A stretch of DNA of 64,000 nucleotides, taken from assembly GCA_963741315.1 (NCBI GenBank), contig CAVUHK010000011.1, forward strand, positions 1 to 64,000, given 5' to 3'. The DNA is from PALSA-1003 sp963741315. Its GTDB lineage: Bacteria; Pseudomonadota; Gammaproteobacteria; Burkholderiales; Casimicrobiaceae. Within the stretch, counting starts at the first letter, position 1; every line of letters starts with the position of its first letter. Both the position numbers and the translations under genes were made by a program. Under the pieces are notes generated by a model, which saw only the letters and a list, made by a program, of their open reading frames with translations, searched no databases and was not told the DNA's origin. Positions 17,501 to 26,458 of the stretch are shown one piece after another.

Positions 17501-17608
17501 CATGGCGCAGCCGTGATAGAGTCAAATCCTGCCCGCAGGCGGGCTCCGCGAAGTCCACGCGTCGCCTTGCCAGGCTCGCTGCCGATTCCCTAAACCCTGC
17601 CCCTTATC

Positions 17609-18817
17609 GTGGACTGGCAATTCGGCGTCCCTGCCACACTGGCCCTCGCCGCGCTGGTGCTGGTGATCGGCCGACGGTTCGTCGAGCGCATCGAGTTTCT
17701 GCAGAAATATTCGATTCCCGAGCCGGTGGTTGGCGGCTTGGTTGCGGCGCTTCTCATCAGCGTGCTGCACGTCGCCGGCGCTCGCATCACCTTCGATACG
17801 TCGCTGCAACCCGGGCTCATGCTCGCCTTCTTCGCCAGCGTCGGCCTGGGTGCCGATGCGCGGATGCTCGCACGAGGCGGCATGGCGTTGCTGCTTTTCA
17901 CCGCCTGCGTCGTCGCCATGCTGGTGATGCAGAACGTCATCGGCGTGGGCGCGGCTTGGGCGATGGGCATCGATCCGCTGATCGGCTTGATTGCGGGCTC
18001 GGTGACGATGTCGGGCGGACACGGGACGGGCGCAGCGTGGGGCCAGAGGTTCGCCCAGACCTTCGGGCTCGCTGCGGCACCAGGCATCGCGCTGGCTGCC
18101 GCGACCTTCGGTCTGGTGATGGGGGGCATCCTAGGCGGCCCGGTGGCGCATCGCCTGATCGTGCGTCTGAAGTCGCGTGGTTCACCGCTCGGCGTGTCGA
18201 AAGCCGAAGTGCTGACGCACGACAACGCCGAGTCGGGCGGCGCGTTCACGCCGCAGCGACTGAGCGTCACCATACTGCTGATCGCCGGCAGCGTGGCATT
18301 GGGAGCGGCGCTTTCGCGCTGGGCCGACAACCCGATTTTCACTCTTCCAACTTTCGTGTGGACGTTATTCGTCGGCGTCATTCTCCGCAACGGGCTCGCC
18401 ATGGCCAAGTTGCACGAAATCGACGGTGAAGCGCTGACCTTCGTGGGTGCGGTTTCACTGTCGCTGTTCCTCGCCATGGCATTGATGAGCCTGCGCCTCT
18501 GGGAACTTGCGGCGTTGGCGCTGCCGATGTTCGTGATCCTCGCGCTGCAGGCTATCGGCGTCGCGCTGTTCACGACGTTCATCACCTTTCGCGTGATGGG
18601 ATCCAACTACGAAGCGGCGGCGTTGGTGGCCGGGCAATGCGGATTCGGACTCGGAGCGACGCCGACCGCCATCGCCAACATGCAGGCGGTCTGCGAGCGG
18701 TACGGCTATGCGCCGCAGGCGTTCATCCTGGTGCCGGTCGTCGGTGCGTTCCTGATAGACATCGCCAACGCAATTGTCATCAGCGGCTTCGCCGGCGTGA
18801 TTCCTGCACTGCGCTGA
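17609..18817 (+). CDS. gltS: Sodium/glutamate symporter
   Basis: A 402-residue inner membrane protein of the GltS (ESS) family, importing glutamate with sodium. It has about ten hydrophobic helices in two inverted halves. Family-typical segments include IPEPVVGGLVAALL near residue 38, SVTMSGGHGTGAAWG in the first re-entrant loop and GFGLGATPTAIANMQAV in the second. Length matches E. coli GltS (401). The GTG start gives the normal N terminus. Confidence 0.9.
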   Translation: MDWQFGVPATLALAALVLVIGRRFVERIEFLQKYSIPEPVVGGLVAALLISVLHVAGARITFDTSLQPGLMLAFFASVGLGADARMLARGGMALLLFTACVVAMLVMQNVIGVGAAWAMGIDPLIGLIAGSVTMSGGHGTGAAWGQRFAQTFGLAAAPGIALAAATFGLVMGGILGGPVAHRLIVRLKSRGSPLGVSKAEVLTHDNAESGGAFTPQRLSVTILLIAGSVALGAALSRWADNPIFTLPTFVWTLFVGVILRNGLAMAKLHEIDGEALTFVGAVSLSLFLAMALMSLRLWELAALALPMFVILALQAIGVALFTTFITFRVMGSNYEAAALVAGQCGFGLGATPTAIANMQAVCERYGYAPQAFILVPVVGAFLIDIANAIVISGFAGVIPALR

Positions 18818-18893
18818 CTGTCCTGCCCGAAGGCCCTTTCATGGGCCAATCCGGGCCGCGAACGTTTTCTAGATTGTGGCAATCCCACTTTGC

Positions 18894-20338
18894 TTAGCGC
18901 GCCGGTGCCGGCGCATTGAATACTCGATCGCCCAGGTCTTTCAAATACCGCTGGAAGTCCGGCGATTCGAGCACAATCGTTCCGGCTGCTGCGCGCAGAC
19001 GGTCTACCGCTTCGGCCGGCAAATCGAACGATGTGGGCTGCTCGTTGAGATACGCGCGTTCCGCCGCATCCTTGAGCTCGGCGAACGACACGTTGATGAC
19101 ATAGACCTCGAGGTTCGGGACGCGCATTACCTCTGCCAGAGCGGGGTTGCCATTGTCGATGATTGCCCCCGAATCGCGGATGCTCCGCAGCATCGTCCAG
19201 CGTGCTGCAGTGTCGCGCAGAAGCTGCACCGCTTCGTATGAATAATGGTCGATCGGTACCCCGGTTGCCTGCAACAGCACCTCGACAGTCCCCGGTGTGC
19301 TCCGTACTCGATCCCAATCGAGCGGGGGCGTCGACAGCGAATTGACGACGAACACGGCGAGCCTCTTCGCATGATCGAGCGGTGTGGGCACGCCTTCCAG
19401 GTGCAGCGCCTCGAGCTCCTCGAGGATGGCGAGAACTTCGCGCAGCGCGAGATTGTCCGCGACGCCGCCGTCCACGAGATGAAGATAGGGGCGCTGCTTG
19501 CCACTTTCATAGTAGCGGAGCTCCTTCAACTCCTGGATGGCGCGTGCGGCCGGGCGCGCCGTATCTCCTGATTTCTCGATGCGTGCGAAGAACGGCGGCT
19601 CCTTGTAGCCGCAGGTGCCGCCGTAGTTGTCGATCGTCACCGGTGACAGTACGACCGGCACACCGGATGACGATGCCGCGGCGCGCGACAGCCGGACCGC
19701 GCTCAGATCCGAGCACAGAATATCGAACATCTTCTGGGTAAAGTAGAACCGTGCGCCGGAGCTCAAATCGGTCGCCGACGCGACAATCATGGGTCCGGAG
19801 CCGCGCTGCAGATCGGCGAAAGTTGCGCCCTTGAACAGGATTTCGTCATAGAGATCCGCCGCAAGCTCGGAGCGCCCCCAGTACGGCGAGCTGAGCGCCC
19901 CCCAGTAAATGGGATTCAAGGCGCGACCGATCAGTTCGCCTTGAACATTGCGCTTCAGAAAGCGCTGCTCGTATTCACTGAACAAACGATCTCCGTAGAG
20001 GCCGTAGGCCAATGCGGTGAAGCTTCCGCCGGAAACTCCGGTGACGACGTCAACGGAGTCGAGCAACCGCTCTGGTTGACCGTTGCGCCGGATCACCTCG
20101 GTCTCTCGCAGCGCTTCGAGTACTCCATAGGAGAACGCGGCGGCGCGCGTTCCGCCGCCCGAGAACGCCAGAACGACGATGTCCTCCTTGTTGCGCGAAT
20201 ACTGCTCCCGGGTCTCGAAGCGGTATCCCGCAGTCGGGTCCGAGTGGGTAATCGGTGGATTGACGGTGCCGTTGCGCAGCCGCCGAGGGCGAGCAGCGCG
20301 GCAAGTGCCATCGGATGTAACGTGCGCAACCTGTTCAT
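18894..20338 (-). CDS. Patatin-like phospholipase lipoprotein (frame break near N terminus)
   Basis: A patatin-type acyl hydrolase of about 480 residues. Oxyanion hole FSGGGTRAAAF, nucleophile elbow TGVSGGSF and catalytic Asp in the DGGVADN motif are all present. A lipoprotein signal (LALLALGGCAT region, ATG at 20336-20338) lies one frame away from the rest. The break is at about 20265-20271 in a short G run, and adding one G restores GGCAT followed directly by VNPPITHSDP. The damaged frame is therefore probably an indel error. The protein would be envelope anchored. Confidence 0.78.
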
Positions 20339-20460
20339 TGCGGTGAGACTGTTGGCGATCGGTTCATCGACCCCGACATCGCACCGGAGTGAATCAACGA
20401 ATCAGAAGGTCGAACTTTAGGGTTCTATATCTGTGTCGACGGTGGCCACACGCTCGAACT

Positions 20461-21243
20461 TCAAGGCGCCGACACGACCTTGTAGAAAACGCCGTTCGCG
20501 CCGTATGACGGCTGGAACCACGTGTTTCCGTTCAGATAGTACGTTCCGCCGTTCTTGTCGATGGTCATCGAGCCCGCGGGCAGACTCGCATAGTTGACAC
20601 CTATCACGTAGTTGCCCGACGACGGCGCAGCCGCCATGGTGGCGCCCGTGGCTACGCCAGCGTTGTAGGCCGCGCTGGTCGCGGCGGCCGTGGTGGCACT
20701 GCCGGCAGCAACGCCCGCCGAGTACGCGTTCGAAGTCGCGGCTGCGGTGTTCGCCGACGCCGCTGCCGCTCCCACGGCAACGCCTGCGATCGCGCCGACG
20801 GCTGCGGCGCAACCGTAGCAACCTGACGAGTAGTACGGCACCGCGACCGGCGGGTGATAGACCGGATAGGTCGGATACACCGGGTAGGCGGGATGCGCCG
20901 GATACGGATAGTACCCGGGAGGATGATAGGCAGTCGCACCGGAAGGATACGTGTGCGCCCAACCCGATCCGTACGCGCCGGAAGTGGTGCCGCCGTAGAC
21001 GTTGGTGTGCGAGGTCCCGCCGTAGTACGAGTGCGACGTGCTGCCGCCGTAGGTGTTGGTGTGCGACGTCCTTCGCCCCAGGTATGGGTCGAGCTGCCGC
21101 CCCAGCGATTGTCGTGGCTCGTCGAGCCCCAGCTGTGGCTGGTGCTGCCGCCGTAGCGGTTGGCGCTCGCCCAGCCTTGCGCCTGACCCGCCCATAGTGT
21201 CGCGGCCAGCTGCCGCGGTCAGTATCGAAACGATCGTCTTCAT
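20461..21243 (-). CDS. Exported repeat-rich protein (two compensating frame breaks)
   Basis: The N-terminal third carries repeats of the type GGSTSH, SHSWGSTSHDNRWGG, GTSHTNVYGG. Then come a Pro/Tyr-rich stretch (PAHPAYPVYPTYPVYHPP), an Ala-rich hydrophobic segment and a conserved end (GGTYYLNGNTWFQPSYGANG). The continuous frame from the ATG reads nonsense between about 21071 and 21206. Removing one G at 21206-21207 and adding one at 21070-21071 restores a signal peptide and unbroken repeats. It directly follows the DUF2092 gene, a pairing I recall from other proteobacteria. Function unknown. Confidence 0.65.
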   Translation of the reverse strand: MKTIVSILTAAAGRDTMGGSGARLGERQPLRRQHQPQLGLDEPRQSLGRQLDPYLGRRTSHTNTYGGSTSHSYYGGTSHTNVYGGTTSGAYGSGWAHTYPSGATAYHPPGYYPYPAHPAYPVYPTYPVYHPPVAVPYYSSGCYGCAAAVGAIAGVAVGAAAASANTAAATSNAYSAGVAAGSATTAAATSAAYNAGVATGATMAAAPSSGNYVIGVNYASLPAGSMTIDKNGGTYYLNGNTWFQPSYGANGVFYKVVSAP

Positions 21244-21257
21244 GATGCGCTGCCTCG

Positions 21258-22166
21258 TCATTGCGACTTCGGTTGATTTCCGGGAAGCGCTGCGTTGGCC
21301 GGCTTCGCTTTTGCCATCGGTTTGACGCCCGGTGACGGCGCGGCGACAGGGCTCGCGAACGCGATGCGCTTGGCGGCTTGCGCTTTTTGCGAGGCGAATG
21401 CGTCCTGAGCAATCGATCCGTCGAGTTGCCAGTTCGACAGTTCCATCTCGTGGCGCAGCTCCAGCGGATCCGTCCGGAATATCGCACGGAGCCGGCGTGG
21501 CAGCTTATCGTCGACGCCGATCCAGATCTGCAGGAACACGTCGTCGTTGGCCCAAACCACCATGTCGGTCTTCGTACCCCCGACCACACTCGCGGGACCT
21601 ACGTAGAACGCGAGCATCGCCCCATCGGCAAGGGCGGCATAGGGATCAGTCGCCAAAAGATCGGTGAACGGATAGTAGATCGCCGCCGTGTCATAGGCTT
21701 TCTTCAGCGTCGCGTCGATTGACGCGGGCGCATCGGCTACGGCGACGAGATTCTCGGCAGGCGCGTACGCCGTCATCGTTTTGCCATCGTAGTAAAACTC
21801 GGACGCGGGACCATCGCCGGGCATGACTACCTTGAGTTTGTCCGGCCGCAGCATGGTCACGTCGTAGCGCATCGTGTAGGCGATCGGCGGTCCGAGCTGG
21901 CTCGGATACTCATAGTTGACCGTCGCGGTAAACGACATCGACTTCGCCGCCGCGAGTCGCGTGCTCATGGCCTTTAGCAGCTCCATCGCCCGCGGCTCCA
22001 GCACCAACCTGGGCGCTGGCGCGACCGTTCTATTTGCAGGCTTCGCAGCCTGGCTGGCAGTCGCCGCCTTCGCGGCAGGCGGCGACTGCGCCGCGACACT
22101 TCCAATGGCGAGCACACCGACGACCAAAGCCGCGGTCCGGCGGCACCAATGAATTGCAATCTTCAT
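21258..22166 (-). CDS. DUF2092 family periplasmic protein
   Basis: A 302-residue exported protein with a signal peptide ending about residue 26 (SVAAQS). The DUF2092 domain is recognisable from MELLKAMSTRLAAAKSMSF through YDVTMLRPDKLKVVMPGDGP and FYYDGKTMTAYAPAENL, a LolA/LolB-like beta fold that may bind lipids. The C-terminal 40 residues are low-complexity Ala/Lys/Pro. The stop overlaps a possible ATG of the repeat-rich gene, so the two are an operon. Confidence 0.8.
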   Translation of the reverse strand: MKIAIHWCRRTAALVVGVLAIGSVAAQSPPAAKAATASQAAKPANRTVAPAPRLVLEPRAMELLKAMSTRLAAAKSMSFTATVNYEYPSQLGPPIAYTMRYDVTMLRPDKLKVVMPGDGPASEFYYDGKTMTAYAPAENLVAVADAPASIDATLKKAYDTAAIYYPFTDLLATDPYAALADGAMLAFYVGPASVVGGTKTDMVVWANDDVFLQIWIGVDDKLPRRLRAIFRTDPLELRHEMELSNWQLDGSIAQDAFASQKAQAAKRIAFASPVAAPSPGVKPMAKAKPANAALPGNQPKSQ

Positions 22167-22191
22167 GATCGTCCTCGTCCCGTTGAATCCA

Positions 22192-22473
22192 TCAGGGGAT
22201 CATTCCACATTCGAACATTTTGTTTGCGATAGGCCCGGCGACCTGGTTCAGGAATGCAGTTCGCATTTGCGGATCGTTTTGCAGGAGGCCGATGACACGC
22301 TGCTCTTCCGGCGACTTCGGCTCGCCTTTCTTTTGCCAAAGTTGCTCGCAGGACGAGCTCTGGTACTTCTGGATGACCCTGTCACCCACCATATTCAGGA
22401 TCGGATATTGCGCATACGTGATACCTGCGGCGACACATAAGGCGACTGCAACCAGGACAAGTCGTTTGCTCAT
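22192..22473 (-). CDS. Small exported conserved protein
   Basis: A 93-residue protein with a signal peptide (SKRLVLVAVALCVAAGITYA). The mature part opens with YPILNMVGDRVIQKYQSSSC, an arrangement I recall from small uncharacterised proteins of Pseudomonas and Burkholderiales. Two Cys may pair. The inner ATG is chosen because AAGGA precedes it and the signal peptide begins there. It lies 25 bases upstream of the DUF2092 gene and may be co-transcribed. Confidence 0.68.
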   Translation of the reverse strand: MSKRLVLVAVALCVAAGITYAQYPILNMVGDRVIQKYQSSSCEQLWQKKGEPKSPEEQRVIGLLQNDPQMRTAFLNQVAGPIANKMFECGMIP

Positions 22474-22570
22474 GGTGAAATCCTTTGATGATCGGTTAGC
22501 ATCTCGGTCACGCACACGGAAGCACAGTCGTCGCACGGAGATGCAGCGGGCGACGGCGCGTACTTTTGGT

Positions 22571-22921
22571 CTAGGTTTCCATCACCTTGTCGCCCGTCGC
22601 AGCCCGAGTCAGAAGTCCGATCAGGATTGCGTGCAGGACAACTGCAGGCCACAGCAGTAGGCCGCCTGTGCCGGTAAGGCCAACGTAGGCGAGAAACAAC
22701 GTTACCGCCGCGCTGTAGATCAGCATGCCGACCCGTGGCGGCCCCGGCCAACAGGCAACGCCTAAACCGATCAGCGCGATGCCCGCGACTCGCGCTACCG
22801 GAATGGCGACACCGCTGAGTTCCTCACCGAGCAATAGCCGCCCAACGAGCGACGGAACAACCAGCAACGCGACGCCGGTCAGGGCTTCGCCCACCGCGGC
22901 CAGCACAAGCGCCCATTTCAT
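22571..22921 (-). CDS. Four-helix membrane protein of unknown function
   Basis: A 116-residue protein with four hydrophobic helices covering most of its length (ALVLAAVGEALTGVALLVVP at the start, LLLWPAVVLHAILIGLLT at the end). No catalytic or binding motif was seen. It sits about 100 bases upstream of the small exported gene on the same strand. Confidence 0.6.
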   Translation of the reverse strand: MKWALVLAAVGEALTGVALLVVPSLVGRLLLGEELSGVAIPVARVAGIALIGLGVACWPGPPRVGMLIYSAAVTLFLAYVGLTGTGGLLLWPAVVLHAILIGLLTRAATGDKVMET

Positions 22922-23062
22922 CGCGTGGACCCGGAGCTAGTTTGCATCACACTGTGGCCAGCCTTGATCATCGTCGCTGTTCGTGCGCGTCATTTGGGAC
23001 AGCATGAACTGCACCTGCGCGGGAATCTGCCAACATGAGCAGACCGTATCAGGCACGGGCAA

Positions 23063-23093
23063 CCGATCCAACTGGACTTTGGTCCAGGTATCG
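23063..23093. repeat. Dispersed 31-base hairpin repeat, copy 1
   Basis: Thirty-one bases identical to 30439-30469. The core has CTGGAC and GTCCAG arms around a TTTG loop. Weaker similarity (roughly two thirds identity) extends about 30 bases to the left in both copies. It lies in the 236-base gap between the HupE-like gene and the four-helix membrane protein gene. Confidence 0.7.
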
Positions 23094-23157
23094 AGTGCGG
23101 TGCAGGGATGGTGCTTCCAGGGCGCACGGACGACGCTGCGTCGATGAGCGCGTCGCT

Positions 23158-23751
23158 CTAAGTCCCGCGAACGGACCAGCCAAGCATGAGCAAGCCGCTC
23201 GCGGCGATCCAACTTCCTCCGATTCGCACGGCGATTCGCGCCCACTGCGTCCGCAAACGAACGACGAGCGCGGCAACGAGCACGATCAGAACGAATACCG
23301 CGGACGCAAGCCCGATGGCTGCGACGACCGCCGGTATGGAGAAGCCCATGCCCGCTCCGTTGAGATAGCCGTGAACCAGACCAAGCGCTGCACTGAGTGC
23401 CGTCATCGCGCGAAGCGAGAGCTTCGCATCGACCACGACCAGTCCACCCAGCGCCAGGAACCAGAACGATGCCCCCAGCATCCCGCCGCTGACGGTAGCA
23501 GCCGACATTCCAATCAGGCTGCCGAGCAACCACGCCGCCGGCAGCGTGAACATCGCTCGTCGTCCGTACGGCGAACCACGCAATCCCGCCAACAGCGCCA
23601 ACGCGAGGGCAGGCACCCAATCCTCGGGACTGGTAACAAAGTGCATTAGGCCGTCGTATATCGGGCCCATGCCGGTCGCATTGAGATGAGCATCAGCAGG
23701 TCCACAACCGAGCGCGATGGCGAGGACGACGATGGCACGCATACGCGACAT
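23158..23751 (-). CDS. HupE/UreJ-like membrane protein 3
   Basis: A 197-residue protein with a signal-like N terminus (IVVLAIALGCGPADAH) and six hydrophobic segments (for example AALGLVHGYLNGAGMGFSIP). His-containing loops resemble HupE/UreJ proteins, which move nickel or cobalt. The match is weaker than for the two genes upstream. The start at 23751 is 11 bases after the preceding stop. Last gene of the DUF3604 cluster. Confidence 0.62.
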   Translation of the reverse strand: MSRMRAIVVLAIALGCGPADAHLNATGMGPIYDGLMHFVTSPEDWVPALALALLAGLRGSPYGRRAMFTLPAAWLLGSLIGMSAATVSGGMLGASFWFLALGGLVVVDAKLSLRAMTALSAALGLVHGYLNGAGMGFSIPAVVAAIGLASAVFVLIVLVAALVVRLRTQWARIAVRIGGSWIAASGLLMLGWSVRGT

Positions 23752-23762
23752 TTTTTTGCCCT

Positions 23763-24365
23763 TCACACCAACGCCTTCCACATGAAAAAAAAGCCTCCCG
23801 CCGCAACCACCGTCCCGGCACCGCGCAACAAATGTTGCCCCCACGACCACTTGTGAACGGTGCCGATGCCGATGCCCACCGCATGCAGGCACCCTGTCGC
23901 GATGACAAAGCCCATGCTGTAGAGCAATGCGCTTTGGCCGGGTGGGAGTTCGGTACCGTGCGCGTAGCCGTGAAAGATCGCGAAGCATCCGACCAGGAGC
24001 GCTGCGATGACCAGAGGAGGTCGCACTTCGAAGGCGACTGCGGTTCCGAGCACGATCGCCGAAGCGGCTATTCCATATTCCACGCCGGGAATCGGCACGC
24101 CGAGAAAGCCGAGCATGCCGCCCATCGCCATGACCAATGGAAACGCCACTGGCAGCACCCAGATCGCAGGTGCCCCAAGCTGCGCGCCCCACAAGCCGAC
24201 GGCGACCATCGCGAGAACGTGGTCCAAGCCCGAGAGCGGATGCAGGAATCCGGTCAGCAAGCCGTAGGCCTCGCCCTGCGCAACATGCGCGACCGCGGAC
24301 TGCGCCCAAAGGGTCGCCAGTGCGGCCATCGCCTGCGCCGATCGACCTTTGCGTCTCAGCTTCAT
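23763..24365 (-). CDS. HupE/UreJ family protein 2 (nickel/cobalt transport type)
   Basis: A 200-residue protein with signal peptide and six membrane helices. The family signature HPLSGLDHVLAMVAVGLWGA follows a mature end beginning with His (AVAHVAQGEA), and a second conserved HGYAHGTELP loop lies in the middle. HupE and UreJ import Ni or Co for hydrogenase or urease, neither of which is encoded here. ATGA overlap with the upstream gene. Confidence 0.8.
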   Translation of the reverse strand: MKLRRKGRSAQAMAALATLWAQSAVAHVAQGEAYGLLTGFLHPLSGLDHVLAMVAVGLWGAQLGAPAIWVLPVAFPLVMAMGGMLGFLGVPIPGVEYGIAASAIVLGTAVAFEVRPPLVIAALLVGCFAIFHGYAHGTELPPGQSALLYSMGFVIATGCLHAVGIGIGTVHKWSWGQHLLRGAGTVVAAGGFFFMWKALV

Positions 24366-25387
24366 CGCAATGCGCCAATCAACAAAGCTACGCGTTGAAA
24401 TGTCCAGAACGCGCCGAGCGTGCCGACCGCATAACCTGGCAGTGCCTCTACCCAGTGCGGCCAGCGGACTTCCAGCACGCGGAAGGAACGCGCCATCGCC
24501 AGAACCAGCGCGACGAAACCGAGTTGCCCCACTTCCACACCGATGTTGAATGAAACGAGCGCCAGCGGCAGCTCCTGCCGCGGGAGGCCGGCACTGGTCA
24601 TCGCAGTCGCGAAACCGAATCCGTGCAGCAGCCCGAACGCGAATGCCACGACCCACGGGTGCCGAATCGTGAAGCTTGATTCACCGCGCCACACTCGGAC
24701 AATCTCCGGGCCGAGAAAGAGGATACTCAAGGCGATCGCCGCATTGAGAGGCAGCGCCGGGGCGTCCGCGTATCCAAGGGTGGCGATGGCGAGCGTGATG
24801 CTATGCGCGACAGTGAAGGCGGTGACCGTCTTGACCAGCATCCAACCGTTCGCGACGATCAGCAGCAGACCCAGCACGAACAGCAGATGATCGGCACCGA
24901 ACAGGATGTGCCGGATGCCCTCGACGATGTACGCACCGATGACCTCCCAGCGTGATTGCGTGGCAGCAATCTCGACCCACGGCTGCCCGGGGCGCGCGAT
25001 CGTCTGGACGGTCCTGCCATCCAGTAACTCGACTCGAACCAGGGCATCGGTGATCGTGTATTGAAGCCCGGCGATTTCGATGCGCTTGCCGGCGAGCCCG
25101 TTCGGCCCGGCGTCGATCCATCGCCGCTCGACGAGAGAATCCGCGAGCTCCTCGATCGCGGGTGGTTTGACGTTTCTGACGCCATCCGGCATCTTGAGCA
25201 CCAGCGGCAATCGCATGCCCGCCAGCACCGGCGTACGCCAGAGCACGGCAAACTGACCAGGCGCCGTCTCCTTGATCTCCAGGTACGCCGGGCGCGCCTC
25301 GTGCGCGAACGACGCGAGCGGCAAAAGCCCCATGGTCGCCAGCAAAAACAAGAACGTGCGAAGGCAACGCGCCGCCAGCGTTGTCAT
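24362..25387 (-). CDS. HupE/UreJ-2 family protein 1 with extracytoplasmic domain
   Basis: A 341-residue protein. A signal peptide ends at SFAHEARPAYLEIKE, followed by about 130 residues of beta-rich extracytoplasmic domain and then six or seven helices with conserved HILFGADHLLFVLGLLL and AFGLLHGFGFATAM motifs, as in the HupE/UreJ_2 family. Its His and Asp residues in the membrane part suggest metal passage. It overlaps the genes on both sides by ATGA, so translation of isomerase, this gene and HupE 2 is coupled. Confidence 0.8.
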   Translation of the reverse strand: MTTLAARCLRTFLFLLATMGLLPLASFAHEARPAYLEIKETAPGQFAVLWRTPVLAGMRLPLVLKMPDGVRNVKPPAIEELADSLVERRWIDAGPNGLAGKRIEIAGLQYTITDALVRVELLDGRTVQTIARPGQPWVEIAATQSRWEVIGAYIVEGIRHILFGADHLLFVLGLLLIVANGWMLVKTVTAFTVAHSITLAIATLGYADAPALPLNAAIALSILFLGPEIVRVWRGESSFTIRHPWVVAFAFGLLHGFGFATAMTSAGLPRQELPLALVSFNIGVEVGQLGFVALVLAMARSFRVLEVRWPHWVEALPGYAVGTLGAFWTFQRVALLIGALR

Positions 25388-26307
25388 CTTTGCCCTTCGC
25401 CCGATGAACTCGGCACTTCCTTCCTCAGTGGTGTGGTGGCGACGCGCGCGGCTGTCGCCTCGTCGGGCGGCCCGGGCACCAGCACCGTGTACTTTGCACG
25501 CATGTCCTTGTACGTCTTCGCCCACGCTGTCGCCTTCTGCTGGGAAAGCCACGCCGTCTTCACGTCGCCCTCAATCTCCTCGAAGGCCGGTACTCGGCCG
25601 GGAATCACGGTATCTACGAACACGAGGTGCCAGCCAAATGCGGACTCGATCGGCCCCTGCCACGAACCGGGCGCAAGTCTAGCCACCGCCATGGCGAACG
25701 GCGAACCGAACTCCTTGGCGAGATAGTCAGGCGCGCGATCACGGTAGTATTCCTGGAACATGAACGGTTCGGCGAGCGAGCTCGCGATCTTCGTGTCGAC
25801 CGGCTGGCCGGCCAATTTTGCCAACGCCTGCTCCGCATCGTCGTGCGCGCGGGGGCCGCGCCGGTCGAACGAGAAGTACAAATGCCGAAAGCTCAACCGA
25901 GGCGGCTGCGCGAACTCGACACTGTTCTTCTCGAACCAGCTCCTGAGCTCGGCTGTCGTCGGCTCGCGCGCAGCGACCACGTCCTCGGACAGGAACTGCA
26001 TCTTCTGCGCCATACGGCGCTTGACGATCTCGTCGTCCTTGTCGAGGCCCATCGCGAGCGCCTCGCGATAGAGGATTTCCTGCTCGACCTTGTTCTCGAC
26101 CATGCGCCCGAGCTCCTGCGGCGTCGGCGGGCGGCGCCACTGCGACTGGTAGAGTTGGGTGAGCTGGGCGATCTCGTCGAGCGACAGCCGGATTTCCTTC
26201 GACGGTGCGCTGGCCGTGCTTCCGGGCTGCGCGAGAATGTAAACGCCAAATAGAACGGCGCCGAGCAACAGGAAGTGGACCAGCGGCTCGCGGAGGAGGC
26301 GTCTCAT
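25384..26307 (-). CDS. PpiC/SurA-type peptidyl-prolyl isomerase
   Basis: A 307-residue protein with an N-terminal membrane anchor (FLLLGAVLFGVYILAQ), a helical SurA-like region (LGRMVENKVEQEILYREALA) and a C-terminal parvulin segment ending in ESAFGWHLVFVDTVIPG. Such proteins fold or deliver exported clients. Here it lies between the DUF3604 lipoprotein and the HupE-like genes, suggesting a dedicated foldase. The parvulin domain is short, so activity is uncertain. Confidence 0.75.
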   Translation of the reverse strand: MRRLLREPLVHFLLLGAVLFGVYILAQPGSTASAPSKEIRLSLDEIAQLTQLYQSQWRRPPTPQELGRMVENKVEQEILYREALAMGLDKDDEIVKRRMAQKMQFLSEDVVAAREPTTAELRSWFEKNSVEFAQPPRLSFRHLYFSFDRRGPRAHDDAEQALAKLAGQPVDTKIASSLAEPFMFQEYYRDRAPDYLAKEFGSPFAMAVARLAPGSWQGPIESAFGWHLVFVDTVIPGRVPAFEEIEGDVKTAWLSQQKATAWAKTYKDMRAKYTVLVPGPPDEATAARVATTPLRKEVPSSSGEGQR

Positions 26308-26458
26308 GCTGTTCGCAACAAACTCAGCTCGGGCCGCATTGATGCCATTGCGACTCGCGCATCCACCGTGGAGTGGCCCGGCATCGGGTCGCGAGTGCGG
26401 ACGGCAAGCGCGTCCGATCGCCGAGACCGCTCCAACTCGCTCCCCAGCCGCTCCGGCG

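Noticed and set aside
18832..18847. GGCCC/GGGCC hairpin between gltS and the patatin gene as a terminator
   Set aside because: The stem is only five pairs and there is no T tract on either strand, so it was not annotated.
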